DNA of 64,000 nucleotides from Vitellaria paradoxa (taxonomy: Eukaryota > Streptophyta > Magnoliopsida > Ericales > Sapotaceae), in contig CM034233.1 of assembly GCA_019916065.1 (NCBI GenBank), forward strand, positions 7,322,516-7,386,515. The letters are read 5' to 3'. Under the pieces are notes generated by a model. That model saw only the letters and a list, made by a program, of their open reading frames with translations. It had not been told where the DNA came from and did no database searches. Of the stretch, positions 11,079 to 22,161 are shown one piece after another. A program made the translations under genes and the position numbers. The first letter of the stretch is position 1. Every line of letters begins with the position of its first letter.

Positions 11079-11757
11079 TTAACTTCGTAAAAATCATAAT
11101 TGGGAGGAATTTAAGTTAATAGTTTTGATTTGTATATAATCTTCACCTTTAAAATATATATGGTGAAATTTAAAATATCTAAACCATTTTGCGAGATAGA
11201 TAGTAATAAGGTCCACTAAAATAAAAATTAAGTGAGAAGTTAAAATTATAAAAATGATTTCAATCATTGAATGAAAGAAAAAATAATTCTTAGTTGATTA
11301 TATACACAATTGGTTACTTGTGTACACAATTGGTTACTTGTGTTTTCAAAATTTATTTTTGAAAATAAAAAATGACTTTACACATAAAATGAAAAATGGT
11401 AAAAAGTCGTTTTGAGAGTTTTTAACAAAAAAAGAGAAAAATCTCAAAAATGTGAAAAACAGAGCATTCTTTATTTTCTCGTTTTGAAATTTTTAACAAG
11501 TAAAACAAAAATAGAAAACAGAAAATAGAAAAGTAAACCAAATGGCACTTTAACTTCGTAAAAATCATAATTGGGAGGAATTTAAGTTAACAGTTTTGAT
11601 TTGTATATAATCTTTACCTTTAAAATATATATGGTGAAATTTAAAATATCTAAATCATTTTGCGAGATAGATAGTAATAAGGTCCACTGAAATAAAAATT
11701 AAGTGAGAAGTTAAAATTATAAAAATGATTTCAATTATTGAATGAAAGAAAAAATAA
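10833..11757. repeat. 454-bp tandem duplication
   Basis: Segment 10833-11286 is repeated almost exactly at 11304-11757 with only a few substitutions. Each copy starts with a short direct repeat of its own, ACACAATTGGTTACTTGTGT twice in succession. Each contains the right end of the MITE at 10742-11078, followed by non-repetitive AT-rich DNA. The near-identity indicates a recent event. The internal 20-bp repeats may have served as the crossover points (inference). Confidence 0.85.
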
Positions 11758-11799
11758 GGTCCACCTGCTTGCAGGCAGTGTCTCAAGAGCACAAGATCT

Positions 11800-12285
11800 A
11801 AGCAAGTTGTCCAAGAAGACTGTCGACATATAACGACAGACAGACGAATTGTGAAGAGCGTTCTTTTGTGAGAGATCCACGCGAAACACAGATGAACGGT
11901 TACTATCGATTACTCACAACTAAACCACCGAGCTTGGCATTCTTGAATTCTGCAAATAAGGCTACCCCAATGTCAATCCCATTACCTTTCCGCAAGTGGT
12001 GCTATTGCATTTGCAATGACGCAAGGAATGCCGCCGTTCATCTCTTGATGAGCGGTCAAACTGGAGTACAACCTCCGGGACAAGGCAAAGTTGCTGTCCT
12101 GATGCATCAATGGAAAATACCGAATACAAACGAACTAATTTAAATGAAGCGAAATGCTCGACGGTAATTTCCGGAGTTGCAGAGGTCACTCCCTCCAGCG
12201 AATTACTGAGATTAATTAGATAACTAAAAAGGTGCATGCAGTTAGCAAGGTACCAGAATCCATGATGATCATTATTGAACAACAA
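11800..12285 (-). pseudogene. Unrecognised coding remnant
   Basis: This stretch is clearly less AT-rich than its surroundings. On the minus strand it gives protein-like text in more than one frame: YSVFSIDASGQQLCLVPEV, then HQEMNGGIPCVIANAIAPL, then NGIDIGVALFAEFKNAKL followed by GGLVVSNR and a stop. Each switch of frame suggests a frameshift or an unrecognised intron; GAAAG then GTAATG near 11991-11998 could be a donor. I cannot assign a family. It is more likely a decayed gene or retrocopy than an intact gene, since no single frame spans it. Confidence 0.4.
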
Positions 12286-12910
12286 AATTACGTGAGTCCC
12301 AGTTTGAATGTGAGACCTAAACTACATTTTTTTTTTTTTTGTAACGGAGAGAAATTTTCCTAAAGTAAATTCCTCGCGTTGCCTATGGCCTATCTATGTT
12401 AAAATTGAAATCATTATTGTCCAAAAGGAAGTCCATGTGTCAGAAAGGAACACAATTAAACTCAACGAAGTGAGCATCACTCAAATTCTTACTGTACTGA
12501 GTAACCAGTGCCTCGAGTAATTACATCAAACCTCTGATTCTTGCTCTCAACGTTTTGAGTCACTATCTGAAGAAGATATACCCAAGAAAGTTTTGCAACG
12601 AAGAGATGAAAACAAATCAACACTGAGGATAAATAGAAAATCATTTTCTAGAATAATCTTAATCTAGACTAGCTAAAAACTTTGCAAGTACAGTACTGAT
12701 GTGGCTTGTTGGCAGAAACACCAGTTGCTTGACGCGTTAACCCATAGAGGAGCAATGGACAAACAAAGAACCATTTGTGCCTTGTCTCCACCAACGAGAA
12801 GAAAAAAGAAAAAAATTCATCCAATGTCGACACCATTTTTAAGCCCCAGCTATGCACTTAAACTGGGAAAAACCTCACTAGAATGCAAGAGGAAGAAGGC
12901 ATGTCATTTT
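12286..12910. other. Intergenic stretch left of the copia element
   Basis: No gene recognised. The short overlapping open frames on both strands at 12669-12970 have no recognisable motif and run into the LTR. Confidence 0.4.
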
Positions 12911-14651
12911 TGTTGGGAATTTAGGTCTCTTAAATTCACCATTTATGATCTACCTCTTACAAAATATTAAGAAGAATAAAGAAATAATAACAATAAAAGA
13001 ATTTACATAAAAACTCTCAAACTAGAGAAAAATCATGGGTATTCACAGAAGAAAATTCATTATGTGAAAAATTTTTATAATCACTTAAGTTTTTCTCTCA
13101 CTCAATATCCCAAAATACTCACAAAACAATTTCTCAAGCAAATTTTAACTCTCATCTCACAAAAAATATATATATATATATATATATATTTAATAAGAGT
13201 GCAAATTCGCTATCTAAATTTTTGATTGATGTATCTTTTTCAAAGAAAACGAGCCTTTATTTATTTATAACTCCACATGGTCTCCCTTCTTTCGTGAGAA
13301 AACCAATGTAAGACTCCCAAAGGAGCCACCACACCAACAATCTCCATCTTGGCAACTTTAGTTGGTCCCACATCCAACCTCCACCTCCAAGAAAATTTTC
13401 TAAAAAAAAAACATAACTCTCAATCATCGAGAATTATCATGCTTCACCATAAAAAGCATACTCACTTAAAATAAATCAATTCCAAGCATTTCACTTCTGC
13501 TCATGTCGAAAATAACTTTGCTAAAAAATTATGGTGCAACTCCCATGTTTGGCTTTCTTGGAAGTTCATCAGCCATTGACATAAATTTTCCACTACACAG
13601 CCTTCATCAACGCCAAACCAATGCCTGTGTGCAAACTTGTGGACCCGCTAATAGTAACACATCCTCTATTATAGCAACTTTAGGAATTAGCTACATGCCA
13701 TGAGGATGTACATGTCCCTTTCAGAGAAAATTATCTTCCATGGAGACACTCACAATGTTAGCGACTGACCTGGAGCAATTTGCCGAATCTGCTCTATCTC
13801 TCGAACAATTTTTCTTAATGTGCCCAGATTATCCCACACGTTTAGCAGACTGCGTAGCAGTATTGATATCAAGAGTTGGCATACCTTTCAACACCTTGTG
13901 TAATCCTGACTGAATGAAAATATCCTTAACTTGCACTTGCCACAAGCCAAAATTAATTCTCTCGTCGAATTTCTCCACCTTAAATCTAACAGGATTTAAA
14001 ACTCTACTTTTTGACATTTTTCTTTTCCGCACTTCTGCTTTGATGAATTTTATTGTAGAAGTGAATAGTACCCACCAAGTTAGTTCCCAGGAAAGATTGG
14101 AGGGGTCACATTAGTCCCATTTAACACCTAATCTTCTAGACATAATTTTCTTATGTTTGTATGTATCCACACTACCACACCGTGGTACTGCTGCACCAAA
14201 GAACTTAAGTTTTGATACCACTTGTTGAGAATTTAGGCCTCCTAAATTCACCATTTAGGCCTCCTAAATTCACCATTTAGGATTTACCGTTGGCAAAATA
14301 TTAAGAAGAATAGAGAAATAATAAAAACATAAAAATTTATATGGAAAACTCCCAAATCGGAAAAAACCATAGGCACTTAGAGAAAAAAATCTACCGTGTG
14401 AAAAATTTTTACAACGACACAATTTTTCCTCTCACTCAATACCCCAAAACACCCACAAAGCAATATCCCGTGCAAACTTTAACTCTTACATCACAAAAAA
14501 ATGAATTTAACTAGCGCACAAGTTTACTACTCAAAACTTTGACTGATATACCTTTTCTAAATAAAATGAACATTTAGTTATAATATCACAAGACCTCTCA
14601 TCTTTTGTGAGAAAACCGATGTGAAACTCCAAATGAGCCACCACACCAACA
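12911..14651 (-). mobile_element. Short copia-type LTR retrotransposon, pol deleted
   Basis: Two LTRs of 429 bp each (12911-13339 and 14223-14651) begin TGTTG(G/A)GAATTTAGG and end CCACCACACCAACA. The flanking 5 bases are ATTTT on both sides (12906-12910 and 14652-14656). On the minus strand the right LTR is the 5' LTR. Just inside it is TGGTATCAAAACTT (about 14205-14219), which matches the initiator-tRNA-Met primer-binding site TGGTATCAGAGC. A purine-rich tract abuts the other LTR at about 13340-13350. The 883-bp interior keeps only gag pieces; protease, integrase and reverse transcriptase are gone. The LTRs have diverged considerably, and the right one carries an internal duplication of about 22 bp, so the insertion is old. 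Confidence 0.88.
13829..14032 (-). pseudogene. copia gag N-terminal remnant
   Basis: The minus-strand frame contains FKVEKFDERINFGLWQVQV, then KDIFIQSGLHKVLKG. This is the typical start of a copia gag polyprotein (F-x-G/E-x-N-F-x-x-W, then L-x-x-x-x-L). Just downstream on the minus strand, near 13800-13830, a different frame reads SGHIKKNCS, the second half of a CCHC zinc knuckle. The gag gene is therefore deleted and frame-broken. The element cannot supply its own proteins. Confidence 0.75.
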
Positions 14652-14656
14652 ATTTT

Positions 14657-15566
14657 TTTTGTTCACTCTGCATTCTTGCTAGTTCTTTGCTGACAAGGGA
14701 TGTAAAGAAAGATGCAGCCACCACTTAGCATGCAGTGGACAAGCCCCTTGGTAGCTTGGCATGCAGAAACTACATAACATGAAATATACAGCAAAAGAAA
14801 ATTAGCTTTTCATTCATCCCCTTAATGTGTGCATGCTGCATGGCCCATGCATGCAATCTTTTAAATTCATTTCACAAGAATAATTGTCCTACTCCACGAA
14901 TAATGTAAATTAATATTATGGCAAGTAGCTGATGAAGTAAGAAAGACAATAAAATCGCACCCAAAGATGTCAGAATATCTTAGCGAAATATTATCGTGGG
15001 ATAGGAATCCATTTTGTAGGCACAACTATATCAATGGTTAGGCTTTAATTGAATTGGGGGATCTAATCCCCACCAACTGAATGAATTCTCTAGGAAATCC
15101 ACTTGCTGATGATATTATAAAAAGATAAGAAAACTTTCTAAAAATTGTAAAGAGCTTGTCCTTCGACACTCTCATAGCTGATTCTACAACCGCCTACAGT
15201 CATTCGTCATCTTGCTTGGTGCTGTGGCCTCTAAGGAATCAAATCTTCTTATACTGCACCCCTAAAAAAAAAAAAAAGAAAAAGGAAAAATCACCAACTT
15301 ACTCGACACCAACACCTTCTCCTTGTGTTTATAAGGACCTGGCATGGTAATCTCTTACCCATACCATCCTCTTTACTTCAGTCTTTCCCTTGACTGAGGA
15401 ACTCCTTGCTTTCCAAGTTTCTACCCTTTTGTTGACCTTTCTCACTTTAGTTCTCCCCCTCAATTTCAAACTAAGTACGCACTTAATATTCTCTGACCAC
15501 CCCTTACCTTCAACCCCCATATACACCAAACACCTCTGACTTCCAAACTTTCAGTCACTAATAGAG
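14657..15566. other. Upstream region of the RADIALIS-like gene
   Basis: No coding sequence. A TATA-like ATTATAAAAAG lies near 15113-15123. If it is used, the mRNA would have a 5' UTR of about 400 bases. A poly-A tract occurs at about 15265-15290. Confidence 0.35.
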
Positions 15567-15812
15567 ATGACATCAAGCCCTGCCAATTACTCGCATGGTT
15601 CTGGCTCCTCCTGGACACGCACGCAAGACAAGAAATTCGAGGAGGCTTTAGCCCTCTTCGACAAGGATACCCCAGACCGCTGGCAAAATATAGCCAGGGC
15701 TGTGGGGGGGAAATCAGCGGAGGAAGTGAAGAGGCGTTACGATGATCTTGTCAACGACATCAAACAAATAGAATCTGACCAAGTTCCTTTGCCTAATTAC
15801 AGGTCTACATGA
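15567..15812 (+). CDS. RL: RADIALIS-like single-repeat SANT/MYB protein
   Basis: The ORF encodes 81 residues, the usual size of plant RADIALIS-like (RL) proteins. A single SANT/MYB repeat spans about residues 13-68. It shows the spaced aromatic residues (W16, W39), [25 protein letters not shown] text and [10 protein letters not shown], followed by the family's tail motif (I-E-S-x-x-V-P-x-P-N-Y-R, residues 67-79). RL proteins are nuclear. In snapdragon RADIALIS works by competing with MYB-like partners (DIV/DRIF) rather than by strong DNA binding; which RL this is cannot be told. The start is the first ATG of the frame, followed by a Ser-rich leader typical of the family. Just after the stop, ATGGTAATTT could be the donor of a 3'-UTR intron. 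Confidence 0.9.
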   Translation: MTSSPANYSHGSGSSWTRTQDKKFEEALALFDKDTPDRWQNIARAVGGKSAEEVKRRYDDLVNDIKQIESDQVPLPNYRST

Positions 15813-17773
15813 TGGTAATTTCTCTCTCCATTACTCCATTAAGCAAACATTTCAGCTTGACTCCATTCTTGTTTGCCTGTCATTTCATGCAGCTCCTAGT
15901 AACTAAAAGTTTAAACAGCCCAAAAATTAGCATTGGAATCTAACTTGCACTTAGATTTGGGGGATTGCACATGATACAATCATCTTACATGATGAGAAAT
16001 TCTTAAATTGAGTTGGTTAATATCTATGCTCCATTGGTTACGTCAGACAAATAGTCAGGAAGCGTCTTAACAAATCGATCATTTATTGGAGTAATCTAAG
16101 CAACACCTTGGTATACATCATAAACAAATCAATTGACCCCAAAAGAATTGAATGAGCACATAAGGTCCAGTTTCCCATCATAATGCATACTTTTTAAGAA
16201 AAAAAATCATCTTTTCCAATTCCAGGATTAAGTCAAGCTTTAGTTTTGTAACTTAATTTCGTGGTGAGTCTGCCATTTCGGGGTCACCACCTTTCCATTT
16301 TTGTGCCAGGAACAGTCACTGAAGCCCCTCCCAAAATGGGAAAAACCACATGAACTTAGCAATAGTTTGTAAAATTCTATCGTATTCTATCAACATCCTA
16401 AAAGAAAACCGCATGAAATCTATTCCTTACTTGTTCGATATCACATGCACATGGTCCTATACTCTTCAAAGATTCGATCACCTCATAACTTATAATAAAT
16501 TGGCCAGCGTCTTCTTAGAATCATAAGTATCACATGCGGTAGTATCAAATTTTTTATTAAACCCCACGCTCGCATGAAGCCTTCACATATCCCAGCCGCA
16601 GCTCACAACAATACTTCTTGGATGTAGTTTAAACTTTTAGCAGCATTTGCAGCTGGATTATGAAAGGAAATTTATGTTGCACTGATGAGGTCTAGTTCAG
16701 CTGGTAGAAGGGTTGCCTTCAACACCAGCTTCACTTGGCCTTAATATATTAAAAACAAAGTCAAATGGTCCACTTCTTCCTAATCTTATGTAAGCACAAA
16801 ACTTTATGAATTACTATCCTTATTTGAGAGGAGTACAGAAAATTGATTCCTCACCATGGAAATAATGTATGACCAGTCTCTCGCAATATCTATTTGTGGG
16901 TTGAAGATGGACAAAATAAGGTACGACGCAAGGAATAAACGATTTGTAATTCCAAAAAATGAGTGCGATTGGAATCAGGCCGGGTGGCTTGGAATCCAAT
17001 ACATCAATTAATATACAAGCACAGTGGAATTCAAAATCTTTTAACATATGCATTGGGTTTCAGAAAGAACTAATGCAACATTTTGTCCTCCCCATTTCTT
17101 TTTCTATCAACAGGCTCCTGAAGAATGTGAAGCTCCAATCAAGTGAAGGATGCAGCTATATATATATATATATATATTCATATGTGCGTATGTATGTATG
17201 TGTGTGTATCTACATATATGTGTGTGTGTGAATTTTATAATGAGAGCAGATGTCTGCATAAATATATGAAGTGGAACCCTTAAAAGTGGTTGTGTTCTCT
17301 TATCATTCTGCCTCCCTAGTGTCATGGAATCATTGTAATGGATGTAACAAAGAAGAATCAGTGAACCTACGTAACTGGGCATCTGTAATGAATTCTGTAT
17401 TTTAAGATGTAATTTATATATATTTTCGGCTTTTTATACATCATGTTTTCACACCTATTCGATGATAACAACCAAAGCAAGAGAAAACCAAAAACCACGA
17501 AGAGTTCCAATCCTCTGTATAATTCCTGAAAAGAAGGCAAAAGCTGATTTCGTTTTCTTGGCATTCAAAAGCCTACTGACAAACAGGTGAGTTCTAATGA
17601 ACCTTTGATCCAGATATGCATTCACAATTGTACTCAAATGAATAAGAGCAAAGACAAATTTCATGATAAAGAAATAAGCATTTCCAGACAAAAATTAAAG
17701 AAAGATTATCAAAAATAAAAAAGGCTGTAACATGAAAGACAACAAAAAGATAATACGTTAAAACAAGACGAAC
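15813..17773. other. Intergenic stretch
   Basis: No gene recognised in the first part. The sequence near 16688-16730 contains TAGTTCAGCTGGTAGAAGG, which looks like a tRNA A box, but no matching T arm follows, so it is at best a SINE fragment. Simple repeats (TA, TG) lie at about 17158-17230. On the minus strand, 17455-17640 gives an open frame with protein-like text (NAYLDQRFIRTHLF, then AFAFFSGIIQRIG) that may belong to the small gene upstream at 17774-18171. Confidence 0.4.
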
Positions 17774-18171
17774 ATGGTCATGAAGCTTGACCACCGACCT
17801 GATTTCATCATACTGAATCCGGCAAATGTACAGTGCAAATGAAGCAGCCGCCCATTGAAAGCCACTGCGATTGCTGGAAAAAAAAATGTGAGAAAAGGAA
17901 TAACACTACGCTATTCATTGTGAGCTGTGCAAAAATAGAACTAATCTGAACTAAGACGTTAATTTGTCTAATTAAACTCTTTAACACTTCTCAAAGAATA
18001 GCCAATTAGCAGAATCCACAAAATAAAAGAACGCGAATTAGAATTGAACGCGTACTTCGTCTCATTCGGCTCTTGCAAGAAACTGGATCAGCAAAATACA
18101 AATGGGACTGCAGAGAAACGAAGCCACGGATGACTGGAGGCGATCTGAATGGGAGAATTCAAATCGGTCAT
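17774..18171 (-). CDS. Tentative small two-exon (or longer) gene, unknown function
   Basis: On the minus strand an ATG at 18171 opens a frame MTDLNSPIQIASSH (18171-18128). It stops at a possible but weak donor (CC then GTGGCT). An acceptor with a strong pyrimidine tract at 17874-17885 opens 17873-17774, which continues the frame as NRSGFQWAAASFALYICR, then IQYDEIRSVVKLHDH. The middle could be a short membrane helix. A possible 3' exon is the frame at about 17455-17640. Size and style suggest a small organellar or membrane protein, but I do not recognise it with certainty. Base composition upstream (18130-18240) is gene-like. The donor choice is the weakest point. Confidence 0.35.
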
Positions 18172-18349
18172 GCGTGTTGCTTGTTCAAGGGAGAAGAACA
18201 AATGGCGGGAGAAGTTTTTAGTCGGTGATAACCCGTTCTAAAAACAAACTTCAGCTATTGAATCTTAGCCGTTGCTTGCATCTACCCGAGATTTGACGGC
18301 TAGAACCCTCCAGCGAGAAAAATTTTAAAAATTTTCAAACATATATAAG

Positions 18350-18422
18350 TGGAGATGCGGGGTATCGATCCCCGTACCTCTCGCATGCTAAGCGAGCGCT
18401 CTACCATCTGAGCTACATCCCC
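18350..18422 (-). tRNA. tRNA-Ala (AGC)
   Basis: A 73-nt cloverleaf on the minus strand: acceptor stem GGGGATG pairing with CATCTCC, D arm GCTC...GAGC, anticodon stem CTCGC/GCGAG, loop TTAGCAT, and T arm CGGGG-ATCGATA-CCCCG. Anticodon AGC occupies 18387-18389. The acceptor stem has a G3:U70 wobble pair, the known identity element for alanyl-tRNA synthetase. There is no encoded CCA and no intron, as expected for a nuclear tRNA-Ala gene. A and B boxes lie within the D and T arms. Confidence 0.98.
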
Positions 18423-18929
18423 TTTGCTGAGGGGAAAAAATACTTCTATTGTTTTCTACTGCCCAGTACAAGTTTCAATTTGAAATCAAATAATTTTTGA
18501 ACATTACTTTTATTTTTACAAATTTTTAAATTTTTAACTAGCACATAATTTAATTTTATAACCCTAATTAAATTACACAAACAAAATGATAATCACATTT
18601 GTCATGTGTACCTCTAATAAAAAATTAGAGGTGAAGGTTATATGAGTAATTGTCATTCTTAGATTTTATCTTTTTTTTTTTTTTCATTCTTGAAAATTTA
18701 GCATTTAACCCGTTAAAATATGAAAATATTAAAATATGTAATTTGTTCATAACATATATTATGTATAATTAAAAAATTCAGAAATATTAATATAAGTAAT
18801 TTTTTCCATAACATATATTTAGTATAATTAAAAGAGATAAAATAGATGATATATAATGCTATTAAATCATACTAAACATCCTGAATTTAAATATGAGTGT
18901 GTATTTCGTAATTATATCAGCTATTCAAC
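18423..18929. other. AT-rich intergenic stretch
   Basis: Nothing recognised. The only notable element is a pyrimidine run after the tRNA, at about 18670-18685, which is too far away to be its terminator. Confidence 0.4.
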
Positions 18930-18932
18930 TTA

Positions 18933-19391
18933 GGGGACGTTTGGAGCTCTAAAAAATTTTAAAAAATTTCAAAAAACTTCAAAAGCTACCACAGTCTCAA
19001 ACTCAAAAAAATTTTAAAAACCGTTGGAACATATCAAAATAGTGCATTCCAACAAATTTTGCCAGAATTTAAAAAAAAAAGTGATCTGACATTAGTACAA
19101 AAAATTACACAAAACTCTAAAATTTTTTAAAATCCTCTATTAAAATTTTGACACGTGTCACTTTATATAATTTTTAACAAATTTATATCAAATCAAACAT
19201 AAACATTTAATAATCATTACACAATAGTTCCAAAATTCACTTTTGAAAACTTTTGATTTTTGTTGGGGATCGGGCACCTACAGACCGTTGGATCAAGATG
19301 TTACTATTTGATCCAACAGTCCATAGGTGTACCGGACGGTCCGGTGTACTGGACCTACCCCAACCCTTTTGTTGGAACTCCAAATGCCCCC
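18933..19391. mobile_element. Tourist-like MITE
   Basis: The 459-bp element lies between TTA at 18930-18932 and TTA at 19392-19394. Its inverted ends are GGGGACGTTTGGAGCTCT and, as the reverse complement of the right end, GGGGGCATTTGGAGTTCC. A TTA target duplication and these ends fit PIF/Harbinger-derived Tourist MITEs. It has no coding capacity; the open frame at 19253-19462 runs across its right end and is fortuitous. Confidence 0.8.
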
Positions 19392-19394
19392 TTA

Positions 19395-20565
19395 TAACTA
19401 CTCAATTTTTTAACTTTTTTTTTAAAATATACCTACCCTACCGTATTATCATGGCTAACTAATGTTTCTCTGGCACAAAAACTTTTAGGCATTCCATTTG
19501 GGAAATAGTTTCCAATTTTGAACGAGAAAATTCACCTTGAAATTTCTTCAAACTCATTGATGTAAATTTATAAAAGTCATATTTGTGTCCGCATATCCTT
19601 TATAGGGCAGATTGTGCGGTTACACTAACTCTTTTTATTTTATTTCTCAAATTAATTTTATTTTTTTTGCTTTGCCAATAATAAAATATAACTTACCTTT
19701 AAAAAAAATTACATATACGTTAAAGTCCACTTATTACGTTTAGATGCCTATTTTGTTCAAAATTCTAAAACCATAGAACTTTAAACTACTTAAAATTAAT
19801 TACAAAAACGTAAACATTTTTCTAAATGTCCCATCCTATCATTTTTATTATGTTTGTATCTATCAAATTACTCTAACTTTTATAAATGATAAGTAATTTC
19901 TCACATCATCCCCACATCTTCTTTTATCTCTCTCTTTATTCGCATGTAATTATTACTCAGTAATAATTATATTATATTTAAAATACTGAGATAAAATGTC
20001 ATTTAAAAGAGAAGGGTAAATGAATATTTTATGAAATAATAATAAAAAAATAGTATAATCTTTTTATTATTTTTTGTTACGTGTCCTTCCTTCCAAATTA
20101 ATATAATAGAGAATAAAAATTATCTCAATAAAATTTTACTTTTGGCCGCTCGGAAACAAATATGCCCTTGCCCTCGAGATAATCATTGTATCTACATAGA
20201 TTTTTAACATTCATTTTAACTAAGGTTGCTATCAATCAAAATGCCAACCCATTTAGAAGTGCCACAACCTTGCAGTATTTGAGGAGTCATCCATGACGAT
20301 CTGTGGTCCGTGAGAGAGGTTTATGCAGTACAAATCTTATCAGACGAAAGGCTGAGATACGATACTGGCTATTGCTGGACTGTTGCTAGCACTCTCTTTT
20401 ACGTTGTTGTGGCTTTTCTTGTGATCTAGAAAAGTACCATCCCACAATGCCATGAGAGTAGAGCAGACCATCAAGTGAGAAACAAGAAGGAAATTTTGCA
20501 GTTTCTTAAATAAACGACAAATTTCGGACTAACACTGCGAGGTCATCAAGGGCAGTGAGCAATTT
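19395..20565. other. AT-rich intergenic stretch
   Basis: No gene recognised. The part at about 20240-20530 is less AT-rich and may be flanking sequence copied together with the gene fragment at 20566-20715, but it shows no open frame that I can identify. Confidence 0.4.
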
Positions 20566-20715
20566 TCACTTAACAAGGGAGAACCTCAAGCCAGTGCACG
20601 AACCCTTGTACAGATCCCTTTCTTTCAAAAACTCGGCATATGAGTTCACATGTTCTATCATACCAACCCGGATGAACACGTACCCAACAGATGGAACCAC
20701 TGATTTGATCAATCC
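20566..20715 (-). pseudogene. Unrecognised coding fragment, copy 1
   Basis: The minus strand gives a clean 50-codon frame ending in TGA: GLIKSLVPSVGYVFIRVG, then MIEHVNSYAEFLKERDLYKG, then SCTGLRFSLVK. It reads like real protein, with regular hydrophobic and charged spacing. No ATG or upstream exon is evident, so it is a fragment or one exon of an unidentified gene. About 130 bp of it recur at 22036-22161 with a handful of differences, all the way to the same left boundary (GATTGATC on the minus strand). Family unknown. Confidence 0.45.
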
Positions 20716-21231
20716 AAACATGCTCCAAAATTTTAGAAATAATATTTTGGCACTTTTATTAAAAAAAAAAAAGAATTATTTAAAAAAATTTGCACAAAAT
20801 CTAAAGATCCACGCGCGTAACCAGTGCGTGGTGTGTAAAAAAAAAACCGGTGTAATATATTATCATTTTTAATTAATGATGTTAATTAAAAAAAAATGCT
20901 GCTTGTAACCAATTGCCTTATCCTTTGATTGTGTCAAAACGAGACTAAACACAATAGTTTTTTTTTTTTTTTTTTTTTTTTTTTCTTACACCAAAAATCC
21001 AATCCTTTTGCAGCAAGTTTTTGCAATCCATGAACCAAAATAAAGGCCAAGGAATATGAAACCTTAATAACCAAAGTAAAACAAAATTACAAACTGTGAA
21101 AATCAAGACCACTGTTTACAAAAGGAAAAACCGAGTCCAAACGTTTACATTCCGTGAGATGTGTATATATATATATATATATGACTATATATAGGCCCGC
21201 TGTTTGTAAAGAAAAAGATCAATTTTCCTTT

Positions 21232-21235
<4 letters not shown>

Positions 21236-21275
<40 letters not shown>
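21236..21275. repeat. (TA)n microsatellite
   Basis: About 20 TA units. A shorter TA run lies at 21164-21182 and a long T run at about 20960-20984. Confidence 0.9.
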
Positions 21276-21279
<4 letters not shown>

Positions 21280-21547
21280 TAATTGTCGCAGCTAATTAAC
21301 GTATCAAAGAAACTCCAAAAGCTAAGCAAGCACGAATCCAATAAAAGACAATGATAAGATCAAGAAGCTGGGCGTGAAAAGTGCTCTTGAGCAAGGTAAT
21401 CAACAACTAGATGGGTAATTAAATTCATACAAGTTGAAAACTGATTTGTTCAATTACTGTATTTTTCTAATTAAATTGCACAAATAACGATTTAAAACAA
21501 ATTAATTACATAAAATCATATAACAAATTCCTAATTCATATACATTA

Positions 21548-21918
21548 GGCTCTGATACCAAATATTATATTTTATAATATACATGTATATGAATTTAAGA
21601 ACATCAAATAATGTATTTTCAATAGTGTAGAAGTGTAACTGTTTGTTTCATAATCCTTGAATGCTAAAAAAAAGATTTTCAAGTCCAAGATGAACTTTGG
21701 CGGTAATAGATCTCCCTTTCTATACCTTAGATCTCCATGACGGATTTTCTATTGGACATATTCTGTTTATCTGTGGTAGAGAGTGGATCTAACCATATAT
21801 TTATAGAGTAAAACCCTAATCTCACTGAGCTCTCCCATAAAAGACCTACAGTGGGCTCCTTAGGTTCATACTAATCGTCTAACCTCATTATTACTATTAG
21901 ATACATATAGGCCCAACA
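21548..21918 (-). mobile_element. LTR with primer-binding site (truncated retrotransposon)
   Basis: On the minus strand a block begins TGTTGGGCCTATATG at 21918. It contains a promoter-like CTATAAATATATGG (about 21795-21808) and runs to about 21561. It is followed directly by TGGTATCAGAGCC (21560-21548), the initiator-tRNA-Met primer-binding site of plant LTR retrotransposons. This is a 5' LTR plus the first bases of the interior. The rest of the element is missing to the left. No second LTR was found. Confidence 0.65.
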
Positions 21919-22035
21919 ATATAGATTACAACAAAATGAGTCTTATCATATACATTCCTATCTTTATTTGGTTCCAACTTGTTTTTGATAAATATAAAAA
22001 TTAATTAATATACTATCAATGTACAGAAAATTTCA

Positions 22036-22161
22036 ACAAGTGCATGAACCCTTGTACAGATCCCTTTCTTTCAAAAACTCAGCATACGAGTTCACATGTT
22101 CTATCATACCAACCCGGATGAACACGTACCCAACAGATGGAACCAGTGATTTGATCAATCC
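22036..22161 (-). pseudogene. Unrecognised coding fragment, copy 2
   Basis: Nearly identical to 20582-20715 (same strand), encoding the same VPSVGYVFIRVGMIEHVN and ERDLYKG text. It stops matching at AAGTGCATGAACCC on one side and GATCAATCC on the other. The two copies lie about 1.45 kb apart with an LTR fragment between them. That arrangement points to a local duplication of one exon or gene piece. Confidence 0.45.

Noticed and set aside
16684..16735. tRNA-like sequence TAGTTCAGCTGGTAGAAGG
   Set aside because: No anticodon arm or T arm can be folded, so it is not a tRNA gene. At most it is a SINE fragment.
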